A DNA stretch of 18,170 nt. Source: Thiopontia sp964415865 (GTDB lineage: Bacteria; Pseudomonadota; Gammaproteobacteria; GCF-002020875). A program made the position numbers and the translations under genes. The notes beneath the pieces are model-generated. The model made no database searches, was not told where the DNA came from, and saw only the letters and a program-made list of their open reading frames with translations. Where the stretch lies: positions 1 through 18,170 of the forward strand of contig CAYQBY010000030.1 of NCBI GenBank assembly GCA_964415865.1, given 5' to 3'. Positions 1 to 8,002 of the stretch are shown here, piece by piece (the stretch's first letter is position 1; each line of letters begins with the position of its first letter).

Positions 1-20
1 GAATCCCTGCCTCTCCGCCA
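1..20 (+). tRNA. tRNA-Ser, 3' end only (cut by window edge)
   Basis: The first 20 bases read as the 3' end of a tRNA: the last part of the T-loop (GAAT), the 3' strand of the T-stem (CCCTG), a 7-nt acceptor strand (CCTCTCC), discriminator G and an encoded CCA. Discriminator G with a CCTCTCC-type acceptor strand fits bacterial tRNA-Ser. A terminator follows directly, as expected for a tRNA transcript end. The anticodon is outside the window, so the isoacceptor is unknown. The call rests on the exact segment lengths (4+5+7+1+3). Confidence 0.78.
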
Positions 21-27
21 TATCTAT

Positions 28-53
28 AAAAACACCCTGTTGGGTGTTTTTTT
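28..53 (+). terminator. Rho-independent terminator after tRNA-Ser
   Basis: Stem AACACCC (31-37) pairs with GGGTGTT (42-48) around a TGTT loop. It is flanked by an A-run and followed by a T-tract, the classical intrinsic terminator shape, 8-10 bases after the tRNA CCA. Confidence 0.88.
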
Positions 54-129
54 GTATTGAAATCCAGTGGAACCATCCCCATACTATGCGTTCTAAGGAG
101 ATAATCTATTTACTTAATTGAGGAATATC

Positions 130-798
130 ATGAACCCAATGGAACAATCTATATCACGTAGCCAGGAGTCAACTCTTGCTACCAACAAGGTTATCAAGAG
201 TACCTACACCCTACTCTCTACCACCCTGATCTTTAGTGCCCTTATGGCTGCACTTTCTGTTGTCATGCAGACCTCACCAGGGGTAAGCCTTATCTCCTCA
301 CTTGGAGCTTTGGGGCTGATATGGCTGGTTCTACCACGTACAGCCAACTCTGCCAGTGGTCTGGGGGTTGTATTTGCAATTACCGGTCTTCTTGGTTTTG
401 GTCTGGGACCAATGCTTACCCAATACCTCAATCTTCCAAATGGTGGTGAACTGATTGCAACCGCATTTGGTGGAACCGGACTCATATTCCTTGGGCTCTC
501 TGGTTATGCTCTGAGTACCCAGAAGGATTTCAGTTTTATGGGGGGGTTCCTGATTGCGGGACTGATGATGGCTCTGGTGGTTATGTTGGCAAACATCTTC
601 TTTAATATTCCAGCACTGTCACTGGCGATATCGGGGGTAATTATCATGCTAATGAGTGGTTTCATTCTCTATGACACCAGCCGCATGATTCATGACCCAA
701 ATGCTAACTACATCATGATGACTGTTGGTCTATATCTGAACATTTTCAATCTATTTGTCCATCTGCTCCATATTCTTGGTGCAATGAGAGACGAGTGA
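130..798 (+). CDS. yccA: Bax inhibitor-1 / YccA family integral membrane protein
   Basis: A protein of about 222 aa with seven hydrophobic segments, typical of the BI-1/YccA family. The sequence closely follows E. coli YccA, a modulator of the FtsH membrane protease: an N-terminal STHK-like/NKVIKSTYTLLS stretch, LGFGLGPML, GGTGLIFLGLSGYAL, the STQKDFSFMGGFL loop, ANIFFNIPALSLAIS, and a C-terminal segment ending LLHILGAMRDE. I chose ATG at 130 because TGAGGA lies just upstream with good spacing; an upstream TTG at 118 in the same frame has no well-placed ribosome site. In E. coli the family binds FtsH and limits proteolysis of membrane proteins. It is monocistronic here, bracketed by two strong terminators, so it is probably not co-regulated with dsr. 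Confidence 0.88.
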   Translation: MNPMEQSISRSQESTLATNKVIKSTYTLLSTTLIFSALMAALSVVMQTSPGVSLISSLGALGLIWLVLPRTANSASGLGVVFAITGLLGFGLGPMLTQYLNLPNGGELIATAFGGTGLIFLGLSGYALSTQKDFSFMGGFLIAGLMMALVVMLANIFFNIPALSLAISGVIIMLMSGFILYDTSRMIHDPNANYIMMTVGLYLNIFNLFVHLLHILGAMRDE

Positions 799-818
799 TA
801 CTCTTTTATCAAGCAATC

Positions 819-848
819 CAAAAGCCCCGCACCGTCGGGGCTTTTTTT
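819..848 (+). terminator. Rho-independent terminator after yccA
   Basis: A 9-bp perfect stem AAAGCCCCG (821-829) / CGGGGCTTT (836-844) with a 6-nt loop, followed by a T-run, 20 bases after the yccA stop. Confidence 0.92.
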
Positions 849-873
849 GCTTTTGTGAATATAGAGTAACTGT

Positions 874-1053
874 ATGGACTGGATGAAAATTGGCTCAGCT
901 CTGCTGCTGTTGATGATGATTATCTACATATTCCCCAGGGCTCGGCACATGATGGCAAACAGCCCCAAGGCTGAGGCAGGTGAATGGCAGAGTGCCATTC
1001 TGCCACTACTGGCAGTTGTCCTGTTTGTTCTGGTCCTGATTGCTCTGGTTTGA
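874..1053 (+). CDS. Small two-helix membrane protein, 59 aa (unknown function)
   Basis: An open frame from ATG 874 to TGA 1051-1053 encodes 59 residues. It has two hydrophobic segments (about residues 6-20 and 42-59) joined by a polar loop carrying PRARHMMANSPKAEAGEWQS. The loop is positively charged near the first helix, suggesting a hairpin with the loop in the cytoplasm. I do not recognise the family. It starts 25 bases after the yccA terminator and stops 25 bases before the next small gene, so the two probably form a short operon. No strong Shine-Dalgarno is visible (only GAG-like bases about 10 nt upstream). The clean two-helix pattern argues for a real gene despite its size. Confidence 0.68.
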   Translation: MDWMKIGSALLLLMMIIYIFPRARHMMANSPKAEAGEWQSAILPLLAVVLFVLVLIALV

Positions 1054-1078
1054 TGTTTTCAGGATAATAGGAACGACC

Positions 1079-1291
1079 ATGAGTGAAATCAGCTACTACG
1101 ATGCCGTCTGCAGAATGATTGAGATGAATGTAAATTCTGAGTATATGGAGGGATGGATGGCTGGTTATCTGCGCAATCCTCGTCGTGAGGAGCACGAGAT
1201 CACGCAGGAGTACTCATCTGGTTTTGAGGATGGTCTCGAGCGTGATATCAGGCACTTCTGTAGCTGGGTGATCCCACTGAAGAGCAGCTAG
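1079..1291 (+). CDS. Small acidic soluble protein, 70 aa (unknown function)
   Basis: The chosen ATG at 1079 has AGGAA about 7 bases upstream; the longer frame from 1040 overlaps the preceding gene's end without a ribosome site. The 70-aa product has no membrane segment. It contains two similar half-motifs, EYMEGWMAGYLRNPR and EYSSGFEDGLERD, each a tyrosine followed by a G-rich helix-like block. The spacing of Y/W-G-x-x-x-G blocks faintly recalls ribosome modulation factor (RMF)-type proteins, but similarity is too weak to claim membership. The stop converges with the end of the dsr operon (stop at 1304), leaving 12 bases between them. Function unknown. Confidence 0.62.
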   Translation: MSEISYYDAVCRMIEMNVNSEYMEGWMAGYLRNPRREEHEITQEYSSGFEDGLERDIRHFCSWVIPLKSS

Positions 1292-1303
1292 CAACCTTTA
1301 GGC

Positions 1304-1873
1304 CTAACCACCAAGGTCAACCCCAACAATACCCTCAATTGATTTTTTCAGTGCCTCAATGGCGTCTGGAACCTCAATCTCCATAATCTGATCGATTACC
1401 CAGCGGTTATCCTGATCATCCCCCATAATGGCCCCCACCCTATCTCCAAAATAGCGAATAAAGTGGTAGCTTGGTCCATCGTCACCATAACTGAATTCTG
1501 CGTAGTCGGCCGCCCGCTCGTTTATCAACCCTACCAGATCAGTACGATCAGGGCTCTGCTCTGGCAGGTCAGCATAATTATCCTCGACAATATCAAGCAT
1601 CCGGTAGGCTATGGCACCAATAAACTCCCCTCGAGTCTCCGGATCCATAGAGTCATAGACCAGTCGATCCGTAACCTGAATGAGAAAAATAAACATCTCA
1701 GTCATCACCTCCAGCCCCTGGGGTTTAGAGGTGAAATAGAACTTCTCATCCTGCAGGTTTCTCACCATTTTCAGAGAGAATTTCCAGCAGTTATAGGCCA
1801 GTGAACCGGCTAACTCACTAATCTCATGCTGGTCATCCTTATGCCACTTATGGGCAATCCGCATGAATGCCAT
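1304..1873 (-). CDS. Helical protein at the end of the dsr operon (dsrS position), unknown function
   Basis: A 189-aa soluble, acidic, predominantly helical protein. The ATG at 1873 lies 2 bases past the dsrR stop (1876-1878), so it is the last cistron of the dsr operon. In Allochromatium vinosum this position is held by dsrS, a cytoplasmic protein of unclear role. I cannot establish homology from sequence, and this protein seems small, so no symbol is given. Visible features: an aromatic/charged N-terminus (HKWHKDDQHE), a central helical stretch (FIFLIQVTDRLVYDSMDPETR), an acidic loop SYGDDGPSYHFIRYFGDRV, and a C-terminal helix ending GVDLGG. There are no metal-binding cysteine motifs and no signal peptide. 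An in-frame ATG three codons later (1864) is an alternative start. Confidence 0.75.
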   Translation of the reverse strand: MAFMRIAHKWHKDDQHEISELAGSLAYNCWKFSLKMVRNLQDEKFYFTSKPQGLEVMTEMFIFLIQVTDRLVYDSMDPETRGEFIGAIAYRMLDIVEDNYADLPEQSPDRTDLVGLINERAADYAEFSYGDDGPSYHFIRYFGDRVGAIMGDDQDNRWVIDQIMEIEVPDAIEALKKSIEGIVGVDLGG

Positions 1874-1875
1874 GC

Positions 1876-2199
1876 TCAGTTTCTCTTTTTAGGTGGTGGA
1901 GTATATGTGGGATCATTCGGATTCAATACAATCAGGCTCATCTCGCCACCATCCATCTTCACATAATCCAGTGTTGCATCCTCAAGGTAGTCTCTTAATT
2001 TTTCATTGATGAAAACCGTTACCTCACCAAACTTGAACTCAAGATCACTCTCTCGCTTCTCATCAAAGCCGATGCCGTAATCGTATCCACCATCAGATGC
2101 CTCCTTGATGGCTATCCTGAGCCCCAACTCCTCCTCAATACCACCCGTCTCAACAGAGTGAGAAATAAACTCCAGCGCATTGTCTGTTACCGTAATCAT
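1876..2199 (-). CDS. dsrR: DsrR, cysteine-free A-type (IscA-like) protein
   Basis: A 107-aa protein with the A-type Fe-S carrier fold: N-terminal ITVTDNALEFISHSVE, LGLRIAIKEASDGGYDYGIGFDE, then VFINEKLRDYLEDATLDYV and a GGEMSLIVLNPN end. IscA/SufA/ErpA proteins bind clusters through three cysteines (one near residue 35-40 and a C-terminal CGC). This protein contains no cysteine at all, which is the known character of DsrR in sulfur oxidisers. There the family is reported to affect dsr expression post-transcriptionally rather than to carry clusters. It lies 3 bases after the dsrN stop and just before the terminal operon gene. The C-terminus is a proline/lysine tail. Confidence 0.9.
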   Translation of the reverse strand: MITVTDNALEFISHSVETGGIEEELGLRIAIKEASDGGYDYGIGFDEKRESDLEFKFGEVTVFINEKLRDYLEDATLDYVKMDGGEMSLIVLNPNDPTYTPPPKKRN

Positions 2200-2202
2200 C
2201 TA

Positions 2203-3582
2203 TTAATATTCCTTGTTATGTCTGCTCTTTCTGTTTCTGACCAACTCTACAAACCCTTTAACCCATGGGTTTTGTCTGCTATTTCTTTGGTGTATATAGC
2301 TTGCCAAAAGATTCTTGTAAATAATTCCATCATGCTTACCATCCACCCCAAAACCACGTTCTATGGTGTACGCAAAACCGGTGTTCTCATCCAGATTCTC
2401 AAGTGATGAGTAGTGAAACTCATGTGCTGGGGTATCATGATCCTCACCACTACGCTGGAAACGGGCATATCCTCTCCCTTGGGGTCTCTTGTGCATCACA
2501 GAGTCACCGCCCACCACCCCCACCATCTCACAACACTCTTCACCCCAGCTTATCTGGCGTGATAGATACATCAGTCCACCACACTCCGCATAGGTTGGCA
2601 TTCCGTTCTCAATGGCATCATAAATCTGCTTACGCATAGAGTGGTTATTTTCCAGTTGAGCCATATGGGTTTCTGGAAAACCTCCCCCAATAAAGAGACC
2701 GTCCACATCCGGTAGATCGCTGTCATTAAGCGGGCTAAACGGGATCAGTTCCACCCCCTGCTGGATAAATGCATCAAGATCTGCCGAGTAGTAAAAACCG
2801 AATGCCTCATCTCTGGCAATTCCCACTCTCAGTGACGGCAAGATGGGTTCAATATCTTGCTGCGGTACACTGTTCAGATCTCCCGTTAACTCATTGCCGT
2901 TATCATCTTTGCCAAGCTCCAACAGACGATCCAGATCAACCTGCTCTTCGACCACTCTGCGGATGGTCTCAATCTTGTTACGGGCCTCATGGGCCTCGTT
3001 GCTTGGGACCAAACCCAGGTGGCGTTCCACAATCTCCAGATCTGGGTGACGCGGAATGGTACCTAGCACTGGCATATCTGTGTAATGTTCAACTACCTGT
3101 TGCAGTTTCTTTTCATGGCGTGAACCTCCTGTTTGATTCAGGATAACACCGGCAAATTTTATCTCTGGGTCGAAATTCTGGTAACCCAGCAGTAATGGGG
3201 CAATACCTCTAGTAATTCCATTGGTGTTTATTACCAATACAACAGGTAGATCCAGGAGTTTTACCATCGCCCCATTACTATCACTCCCATCAACCGAGAG
3301 GCCGTCAAACAGCCCCTTGTTGCCCTCTACAATAGAGAGATCTGAACCTGCCCGCTCTGCATGATAAAGAGAGAGGATCTCCTCACGCTCCATGGTATAA
3401 AAATCAAGAGTATGGCATGGCAACCCTGCCGCCATGGAGAGCCACATAGGATCAATATAATCTGGACCTTTCTTGAATGGGGAGACAGAAAGGCCTCTGG
3501 CAGCATAAGCAGCACAGAGGCCTAGAGTAACCGTGGTTTTCCCTGAAGATTTATGGGCTGCTGATATATATAGCTGCTTCAA
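2203..3582 (-). CDS. dsrN: DsrN, siroheme amidase (cobyrinic acid a,c-diamide synthase-like)
   Basis: A 459-aa glutamine-dependent amidotransferase of the CobB/CbiA family. The N-terminal half has a P-loop (SSGKTT, residues 12-17), FKKGPDYIDPMW and the VEGNKGLFDGL block. The C-terminal half is a class I glutaminase domain with FIGGGFPETH and the nucleophile Cys334 in YAECGGLMYLS. In dsr-type sulfur oxidisers DsrN converts siroheme to the amide form used by DsrAB, with ATP and glutamine. The start is uncertain: the only good N-terminus is a TTG at 3582 (MKQLYISAAHK). An ATG at 3601 is out of frame, and the dsrP stop lies at 3604-3606. A GGAG sits about 13 bases before the TTG, longer than ideal. 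Confidence 0.92.
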   Translation of the reverse strand: MKQLYISAAHKSSGKTTVTLGLCAAYAARGLSVSPFKKGPDYIDPMWLSMAAGLPCHTLDFYTMEREEILSLYHAERAGSDLSIVEGNKGLFDGLSVDGSDSNGAMVKLLDLPVVLVINTNGITRGIAPLLLGYQNFDPEIKFAGVILNQTGGSRHEKKLQQVVEHYTDMPVLGTIPRHPDLEIVERHLGLVPSNEAHEARNKIETIRRVVEEQVDLDRLLELGKDDNGNELTGDLNSVPQQDIEPILPSLRVGIARDEAFGFYYSADLDAFIQQGVELIPFSPLNDSDLPDVDGLFIGGGFPETHMAQLENNHSMRKQIYDAIENGMPTYAECGGLMYLSRQISWGEECCEMVGVVGGDSVMHKRPQGRGYARFQRSGEDHDTPAHEFHYSSLENLDENTGFAYTIERGFGVDGKHDGIIYKNLLASYIHQRNSRQNPWVKGFVELVRNRKSRHNKEY

Positions 3583-3603
3583 AGCCTGCGGGGTGCTCCA
3601 TGC

Positions 3604-4818
3604 TTAAGCTGGAACCTCAGTAATATTTTCTACGTGCTCAGAATCGAGCCTCTCTGGCACTAGGCGCAACATCTTGATTGCAAACAGGAAGAGTGCGATT
3701 GCAACAGCAACACCTCCAAGACCCAAAAGAATCTCAGGTAGTGATGGAGTGTAGCTATTTACTACTCCCTCATTGAAGCTGCTACTCACCTCTTTACCAG
3801 GGAAAAGCACCAGAGGGAAGGCCTGTCCACCAATTACAATCCCGTAGATGTGTGCCACTCCACCAATAATTACCAGCGATGATGCAGTGATAAGTGAGCG
3901 AATATCATAACGGAATGAGTGGTGATAGATCAGGATCAGTGGAATAACTCCGCCCAGTAGAACCTGAATAATCCAAAAGAGAAATGTGTAGATTCCACCG
4001 TCCACAAGGATAAAGCGCTCAAAACCAGCATGCTCAGCTGCATACAGGTTGGTAACATGGAATACGATAGTAAAATAGAGCACTGCGGCTACAAATACAC
4101 CAAACAGGTTATTCAGTCTCTCGATAAGGTCAGCACTAATGGAGCGGTTGGTATAACGATATGTTCCAATCAACAGAATCATAAAGATGGCCTTGCCGAA
4201 GGCAAATGACATAATGATAAACATTGGTGCCATGATTGCTGCGTCATAACCCTGCCTTGCAGAGAGAAAGCCAAAGATTGATCCAGTACCTGTAGTCAGT
4301 ACAAGACGCCAGATAAATGCTGCAGTACCAGCCTTACGTGTATGTTGATTCATCTTTGGATCAAACATAGTCCATAGATAAGTCAACACAATCACGAAGA
4401 ACCCTGTGTAGAGGATGATGTTCCAGGCAAATATTGATTTGAAATTATATGATGTTATTGCGGTGATCATACGATCAGCTCGCCCTAGATCAAGTAGCAG
4501 CACCACAAGACCACCAGCCAAAAGGGTCAACGCCAACATTGCCGACATTCTTGCCAATGGCTTATATATTTTTTGATTAAATACCGATGAGATCGATGCA
4601 ACATTTAGAGCTCCTGATGCAGCAACAATCAGGAAAATAGCAAATACATGAGGCATGCCCCATACAATCTGGTTATTCATTCCAGTTACATGGTGACCAC
4701 TATGCTCCATATAGAGAAATGATCCTGCCGCAAGCAGGATAAAGAATCCAAGAACTCCCATCAGCCCCCAGTATCCAATGCTTCGGCCTTCAATTCCGCT
4801 GTAGACGACTCTTTTCAT
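3604..4818 (-). CDS. dsrP: DsrP, NrfD-family membrane subunit of DsrMKJOP
   Basis: A 404-aa polytopic protein with about ten hydrophobic segments and no cofactor-binding cysteine motif, matching NrfD/PsrC-type quinone-interacting subunits. Recognisable parts are the N-terminal YWGLMGVLGFFILLAAGSF helix, VWGMPHVFAIFLIVAASGALN, LDLGRADRM and the WNIILYTGFFV helix, shared by NrfD-like DsrP proteins. With DsrM it anchors the transmembrane complex and exchanges electrons with the quinone pool, while DsrO and DsrJ sit on the periplasmic side. The gene starts 11 bases after the dsrO stop, as expected for the O-P pair. Confidence 0.94.
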   Translation of the reverse strand: MKRVVYSGIEGRSIGYWGLMGVLGFFILLAAGSFLYMEHSGHHVTGMNNQIVWGMPHVFAIFLIVAASGALNVASISSVFNQKIYKPLARMSAMLALTLLAGGLVVLLLDLGRADRMITAITSYNFKSIFAWNIILYTGFFVIVLTYLWTMFDPKMNQHTRKAGTAAFIWRLVLTTGTGSIFGFLSARQGYDAAIMAPMFIIMSFAFGKAIFMILLIGTYRYTNRSISADLIERLNNLFGVFVAAVLYFTIVFHVTNLYAAEHAGFERFILVDGGIYTFLFWIIQVLLGGVIPLILIYHHSFRYDIRSLITASSLVIIGGVAHIYGIVIGGQAFPLVLFPGKEVSSSFNEGVVNSYTPSLPEILLGLGGVAVAIALFLFAIKMLRLVPERLDSEHVENITEVPA

Positions 4819-4829
4819 TACTTTTTTCC

Positions 4830-5582
4830 TTAAATCCCGCTGTAACGAACACCTGGGTTCAACCCAAGATCGGCACGAATCTGGGTAGAGTCAACCTCTG
4901 CCAGTTTCCTGGAGATCTCACTATTCGGATCATTCAGATCACCAAAGAGCATGGCCCCACCACTACATTTTTCAACACAGGCTGGCTGGTCACCACGATC
5001 AACTCTATGTACACACATGGTACATGCCTCAACTGTCCCCTTGCCGCGAGGTGAATTACTCTTCTGGTCATGTAGTGGCTCGTGAACAAAAGAACGAGCC
5101 TTGTATGGGCATGCCATCATGCAGTAGCGACAACCAATACAGATATGTTTATCAACCAACACAATACCATCAGCACGTTTCATTGATGCTCCGGTTGGGC
5201 ATACATCTACACAAGCAGGATTTTCACAATGCTGACACATCATTGGCAGCTGGTTACTATGGCCTGTCTGCTTGTCACGCACAGTTACTGTACGAATCCA
5301 CTGCGCCTTCTGCTGTTGATTGGACAGAGACTCATCAGTTGACCCGTCACCCCAGCCATTCTCATTCTGACAGGCAGTAACGCAATCTGTGCACCCCTCT
5401 GGGCACTTATTGGTATCAATCAACATTCCCCAACGCTGACTACTACTGGCACCCTGAGATTTATCTTTACTGTTTGCCTGCGCAATCGTCATCAAGGTAA
5501 TGCCTGGCGCAATCACTGCGGTTGCACCGGCAGCCTGTCCCAGGAATTTACGACGAGATTTGTCGTGGTGATTATGGCTCAT
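4830..5582 (-). CDS. dsrO: DsrO, periplasmic ferredoxin subunit with Tat signal
   Basis: A 250-aa iron-sulfur protein exported by the Tat pathway. A twin-arginine motif SRRKFLG (residues 9-15) is followed by a hydrophobic stretch and a likely signal peptidase site after IAQA. The mature part has four cysteine clusters: CPEGCTDCVTAC, CQHCENPACVDVCPTGA, CIGCRYCMMACPYKA and CTMCVHRVDRGDQPACVEKC. These are expected to bind four [4Fe-4S] centres, as in NrfC/DsrO proteins. It transfers electrons between DsrJ and DsrP on the periplasmic face. The ATG overlaps the dsrJ TGA by four bases (5579-5582), implying translational coupling. Confidence 0.95.
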   Translation of the reverse strand: MSHNHHDKSRRKFLGQAAGATAVIAPGITLMTIAQANSKDKSQGASSSQRWGMLIDTNKCPEGCTDCVTACQNENGWGDGSTDESLSNQQQKAQWIRTVTVRDKQTGHSNQLPMMCQHCENPACVDVCPTGASMKRADGIVLVDKHICIGCRYCMMACPYKARSFVHEPLHDQKSNSPRGKGTVEACTMCVHRVDRGDQPACVEKCSGGAMLFGDLNDPNSEISRKLAEVDSTQIRADLGLNPGVRYSGI

Positions 5583-5983
5583 TTTGCAGCCCTCTCAATA
5601 GAGTCTGGTTTTGTTGCATGACACTCAAAACAGTCGATACTGACGGAGGTAAATTCATGACAACTACTACAGAACTGATCTGCTGCATTAACTGACTGAT
5701 AATCTCCATGCGCATCCTGTAGAGCATGACAATTTACACACTCCTTGATACTTCCCTCAACAGGGCGAATACCCTGACGCAACGTTTGGTCACGATCATG
5801 TTTCAGTAGCTCCATGTGGTTGCGGCGCATCCAGGAAGTCTCCCGTACACATGAATCTCCTGCATTAGGGCCAATTGTAGCTCGTGCACCAGATGGCTCA
5901 CCGCTCTGAACCGCCGCACTGAAACCAAACAAGGCACTCAATATAACTGCAGCTATTCCCACACGTTGTTTTGAAATCAACAT
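5579..5983 (-). CDS. dsrJ: DsrJ, periplasmic triheme cytochrome c
   Basis: A 134-aa cytochrome with an N-terminal hydrophobic segment (VGIAAVILSALFGFSAAV) that serves as Sec signal or membrane anchor. Three CxxCH haem sites follow: CVNCH, CSSCH and CFECH. The conserved DSCVRETSWMRRNHM block holds Cys45, the counterpart of the cysteine that gives one haem an unusual His/Cys ligation in characterised DsrJ. I start at ATG 5983 because AGAGG lies 8 bases upstream; a TTG directly before it (5986) would add one residue and shift the cysteine to 46. The role proposed for the family is electron transfer and sulfur chemistry in the periplasm as part of DsrMKJOP. It begins shortly after the dsrL stop and overlaps dsrO. 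Confidence 0.94.
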   Translation of the reverse strand: MLISKQRVGIAAVILSALFGFSAAVQSGEPSGARATIGPNAGDSCVRETSWMRRNHMELLKHDRDQTLRQGIRPVEGSIKECVNCHALQDAHGDYQSVNAADQFCSSCHEFTSVSIDCFECHATKPDSIERAAK

Positions 5984-5998
5984 CAACTTAGCCTCTGG

Positions 5999-7978
5999 TT
6001 ACTCACCTAGTCCCATCTGGATGTAGCCGGTTGGGCAGACATCTTCACAGATATTACAACCCACACACTTGCTGTAGTCAGTATCTACATAACGTCCCAT
6101 CGTGCTCTCATTCTTGCGAACCTTGAACACCGCACTCTGCGGGCAGAAGATCACGCAGTTGTCACACTCGAAACACATGCCACAGCTCATGCAGCGTTTT
6201 GCCTCTGCAACAGCTGTATCCTTATCCAGACCAACCATACGCTCTTCAAAGTTTTGCAGAACCTGCTCTGAATCAACCTCCTTGAAACTACGGTGGTTAC
6301 GTGGAGAGTACTCAAAATGACCCAAGAAGAGCTTTTCATGGGTAATGACCGAGGCAAAGGAGCGGTCCTCGTAGTTGTGGATAGCAAACTTGCTACCATC
6401 AGTACCACGATGCCCATCCTCCTTCTCCCTGCCTTCACCCTCTGGCTGGAAGTGTTCAGGCTCAAGTCCTGCCCTCTCCAACTGCTCCATAAGCTCGAAG
6501 TGGTGAACATCCACTTTTGGGCGAACCGAAAGATCATCACCCTTCAGGTACTCATCAATTGATTCAACAGCGACAGAGGCCTGACCAATTGCTGTAGTCA
6601 ATAGATGAGGACGGATAATATCACCAGCCACAAAGTGTCCTGGCTTACCCTTTACCTCATAGTTCTTGGTGGCATCAATAAGGCCACGGCCATTGTCCAG
6701 ATCCTCATAACCACTAAAGTCGCCAGACTGGCCAATTGCAGAAGCAATCAGTGAACACTCCAGAATCTCTTCAGTACCCTCAATAGGCTCAGCCTTACCA
6801 GACTCGTAACTCAACTGCACTACCTTAAGGCCAGTTGCGCGTCCATTCTCATCAACGACAACCTCTACCGGGCTCAGTCCACCACGAATCTCAACACCCT
6901 CACGCAGGGCATCATCAATCTCGTGCTGTGCAGCATTCATGTTTTCAATTGGCTGACGAGAGATCAATATAACCTCTGCACCCTCTCTGGCTGCAGTATC
7001 CGCAACATCATGTGCAGTATCACCAAGGATAATATGGTCTGCAGATTCATTCTCATGTGGGGTTTCAATGTGACCAATTCGACGCGCCACAGAGGCAACG
7101 TCAATGGATGTATCACCACCACCGACAACTACAACCTTACCAGTAACATGTTTCAGGCGGCCGGAGTTAAATGCGGCCAGGAAGGCTACACCAGTTACAC
7201 AGTTTGGTGCATCAGCACCAGGAATTGGAAGAGGGCGTCCAGACTGAGCACCAATTGCCCAGAATATGGCATCAAACTCTTTCTCAACATCCTCAACAGA
7301 AATGTCTGTTCCAACACGGGTACTGAGGCGAACCTCTACACCCATATCGGTAATACGCTTGACCTCACCAGCCAGCATCTCACGAGGAGTACGATATCCA
7401 GGAATACCGTAGACCATCATTCCGCCCAGGGTGTCATGGTCATCAAATACGGTAGCACCATGTCCAAGCTTGCGTAGCTGGAATGCTGCTGCCAGACCGG
7501 CAGGTCCACCACCAATAATAGCTATCTTCTTGCCAGTATCTGCACCAGCCTCGAAGCCAAAGTTACCTTCCAGGGCGCTATCACCAATAAACTGGTCAAT
7601 AGAGTTGATTCCAACAAAATCCTCAACCTCATTACGGTTACAGCCATCCTGACATGGGGCTGGACATACGCGACCCATGGTAGATGGGAACGGATTTGCC
7701 TTGGTATATAATTTGAAAGCGTACTCTTCCATGGTGACGCCCTCTGGTGGGGTATCCAGTCCACGGACGATATCCAGCCAGCCACGAACATCATGTCCGG
7801 ATGGGCAACTACCCTGACAAGGAGGGGTCTGGTGAACATAAGTTGGACACTTGTGGGTCCAGCTTGCCTGCCAGATCATCTCATCATTGTCATAAAAACG
7901 CCCGTACTCCTCACGAGGGTAGTCCTCATAACGACGGAAATTCAGCTCGTTGTTCATCTCATCACTTGGCATTGCCAT
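5999..7978 (-). CDS. dsrL: DsrL, iron-sulfur flavoprotein, NAD(P)H:acceptor oxidoreductase
   Basis: A 659-aa protein related to the small subunit of glutamate synthase, with an added C-terminal ferredoxin part. An N-terminal cluster region has CPTYVHQTPPCQGSCP (residues 44-59) and CPAPCQDGCNR (105-114). Next come a FAD-binding GGGPAG motif (156-161) and a second nucleotide-binding motif VVVVGGGDTSID (282-293). A two-cluster ferredoxin domain ends the protein (CMSCGMCFECDNCVIFC and CVGCNICEDVCPTG, about 600-650). DsrL is essential for sulfur-globule oxidation in Allochromatium and is thought to pair with DsrAB, passing electrons to NAD+. Its presence marks the pathway as oxidative. AGGAG lies 9 bases before ATG 7978. 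It starts 24 bases after dsrK. Confidence 0.95.
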   Translation of the reverse strand: MAMPSDEMNNELNFRRYEDYPREEYGRFYDNDEMIWQASWTHKCPTYVHQTPPCQGSCPSGHDVRGWLDIVRGLDTPPEGVTMEEYAFKLYTKANPFPSTMGRVCPAPCQDGCNRNEVEDFVGINSIDQFIGDSALEGNFGFEAGADTGKKIAIIGGGPAGLAAAFQLRKLGHGATVFDDHDTLGGMMVYGIPGYRTPREMLAGEVKRITDMGVEVRLSTRVGTDISVEDVEKEFDAIFWAIGAQSGRPLPIPGADAPNCVTGVAFLAAFNSGRLKHVTGKVVVVGGGDTSIDVASVARRIGHIETPHENESADHIILGDTAHDVADTAAREGAEVILISRQPIENMNAAQHEIDDALREGVEIRGGLSPVEVVVDENGRATGLKVVQLSYESGKAEPIEGTEEILECSLIASAIGQSGDFSGYEDLDNGRGLIDATKNYEVKGKPGHFVAGDIIRPHLLTTAIGQASVAVESIDEYLKGDDLSVRPKVDVHHFELMEQLERAGLEPEHFQPEGEGREKEDGHRGTDGSKFAIHNYEDRSFASVITHEKLFLGHFEYSPRNHRSFKEVDSEQVLQNFEERMVGLDKDTAVAEAKRCMSCGMCFECDNCVIFCPQSAVFKVRKNESTMGRYVDTDYSKCVGCNICEDVCPTGYIQMGLGE

Positions 7979-8002
7979 TATCAGATGCTCCTATCTATCA
8001 AA

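Noticed and set aside
1298..1307. TTAGGCCTAA palindrome at the convergent gene ends
   Set aside because: Only 10 bp and without a T-tract; too short to call a terminator or binding site.
6923..7477. Long plus-strand frame of 184 codons opposite dsrL
   Set aside because: It is antisense to a strongly supported gene, with no homology pattern; composition follows the complement of dsrL codons.
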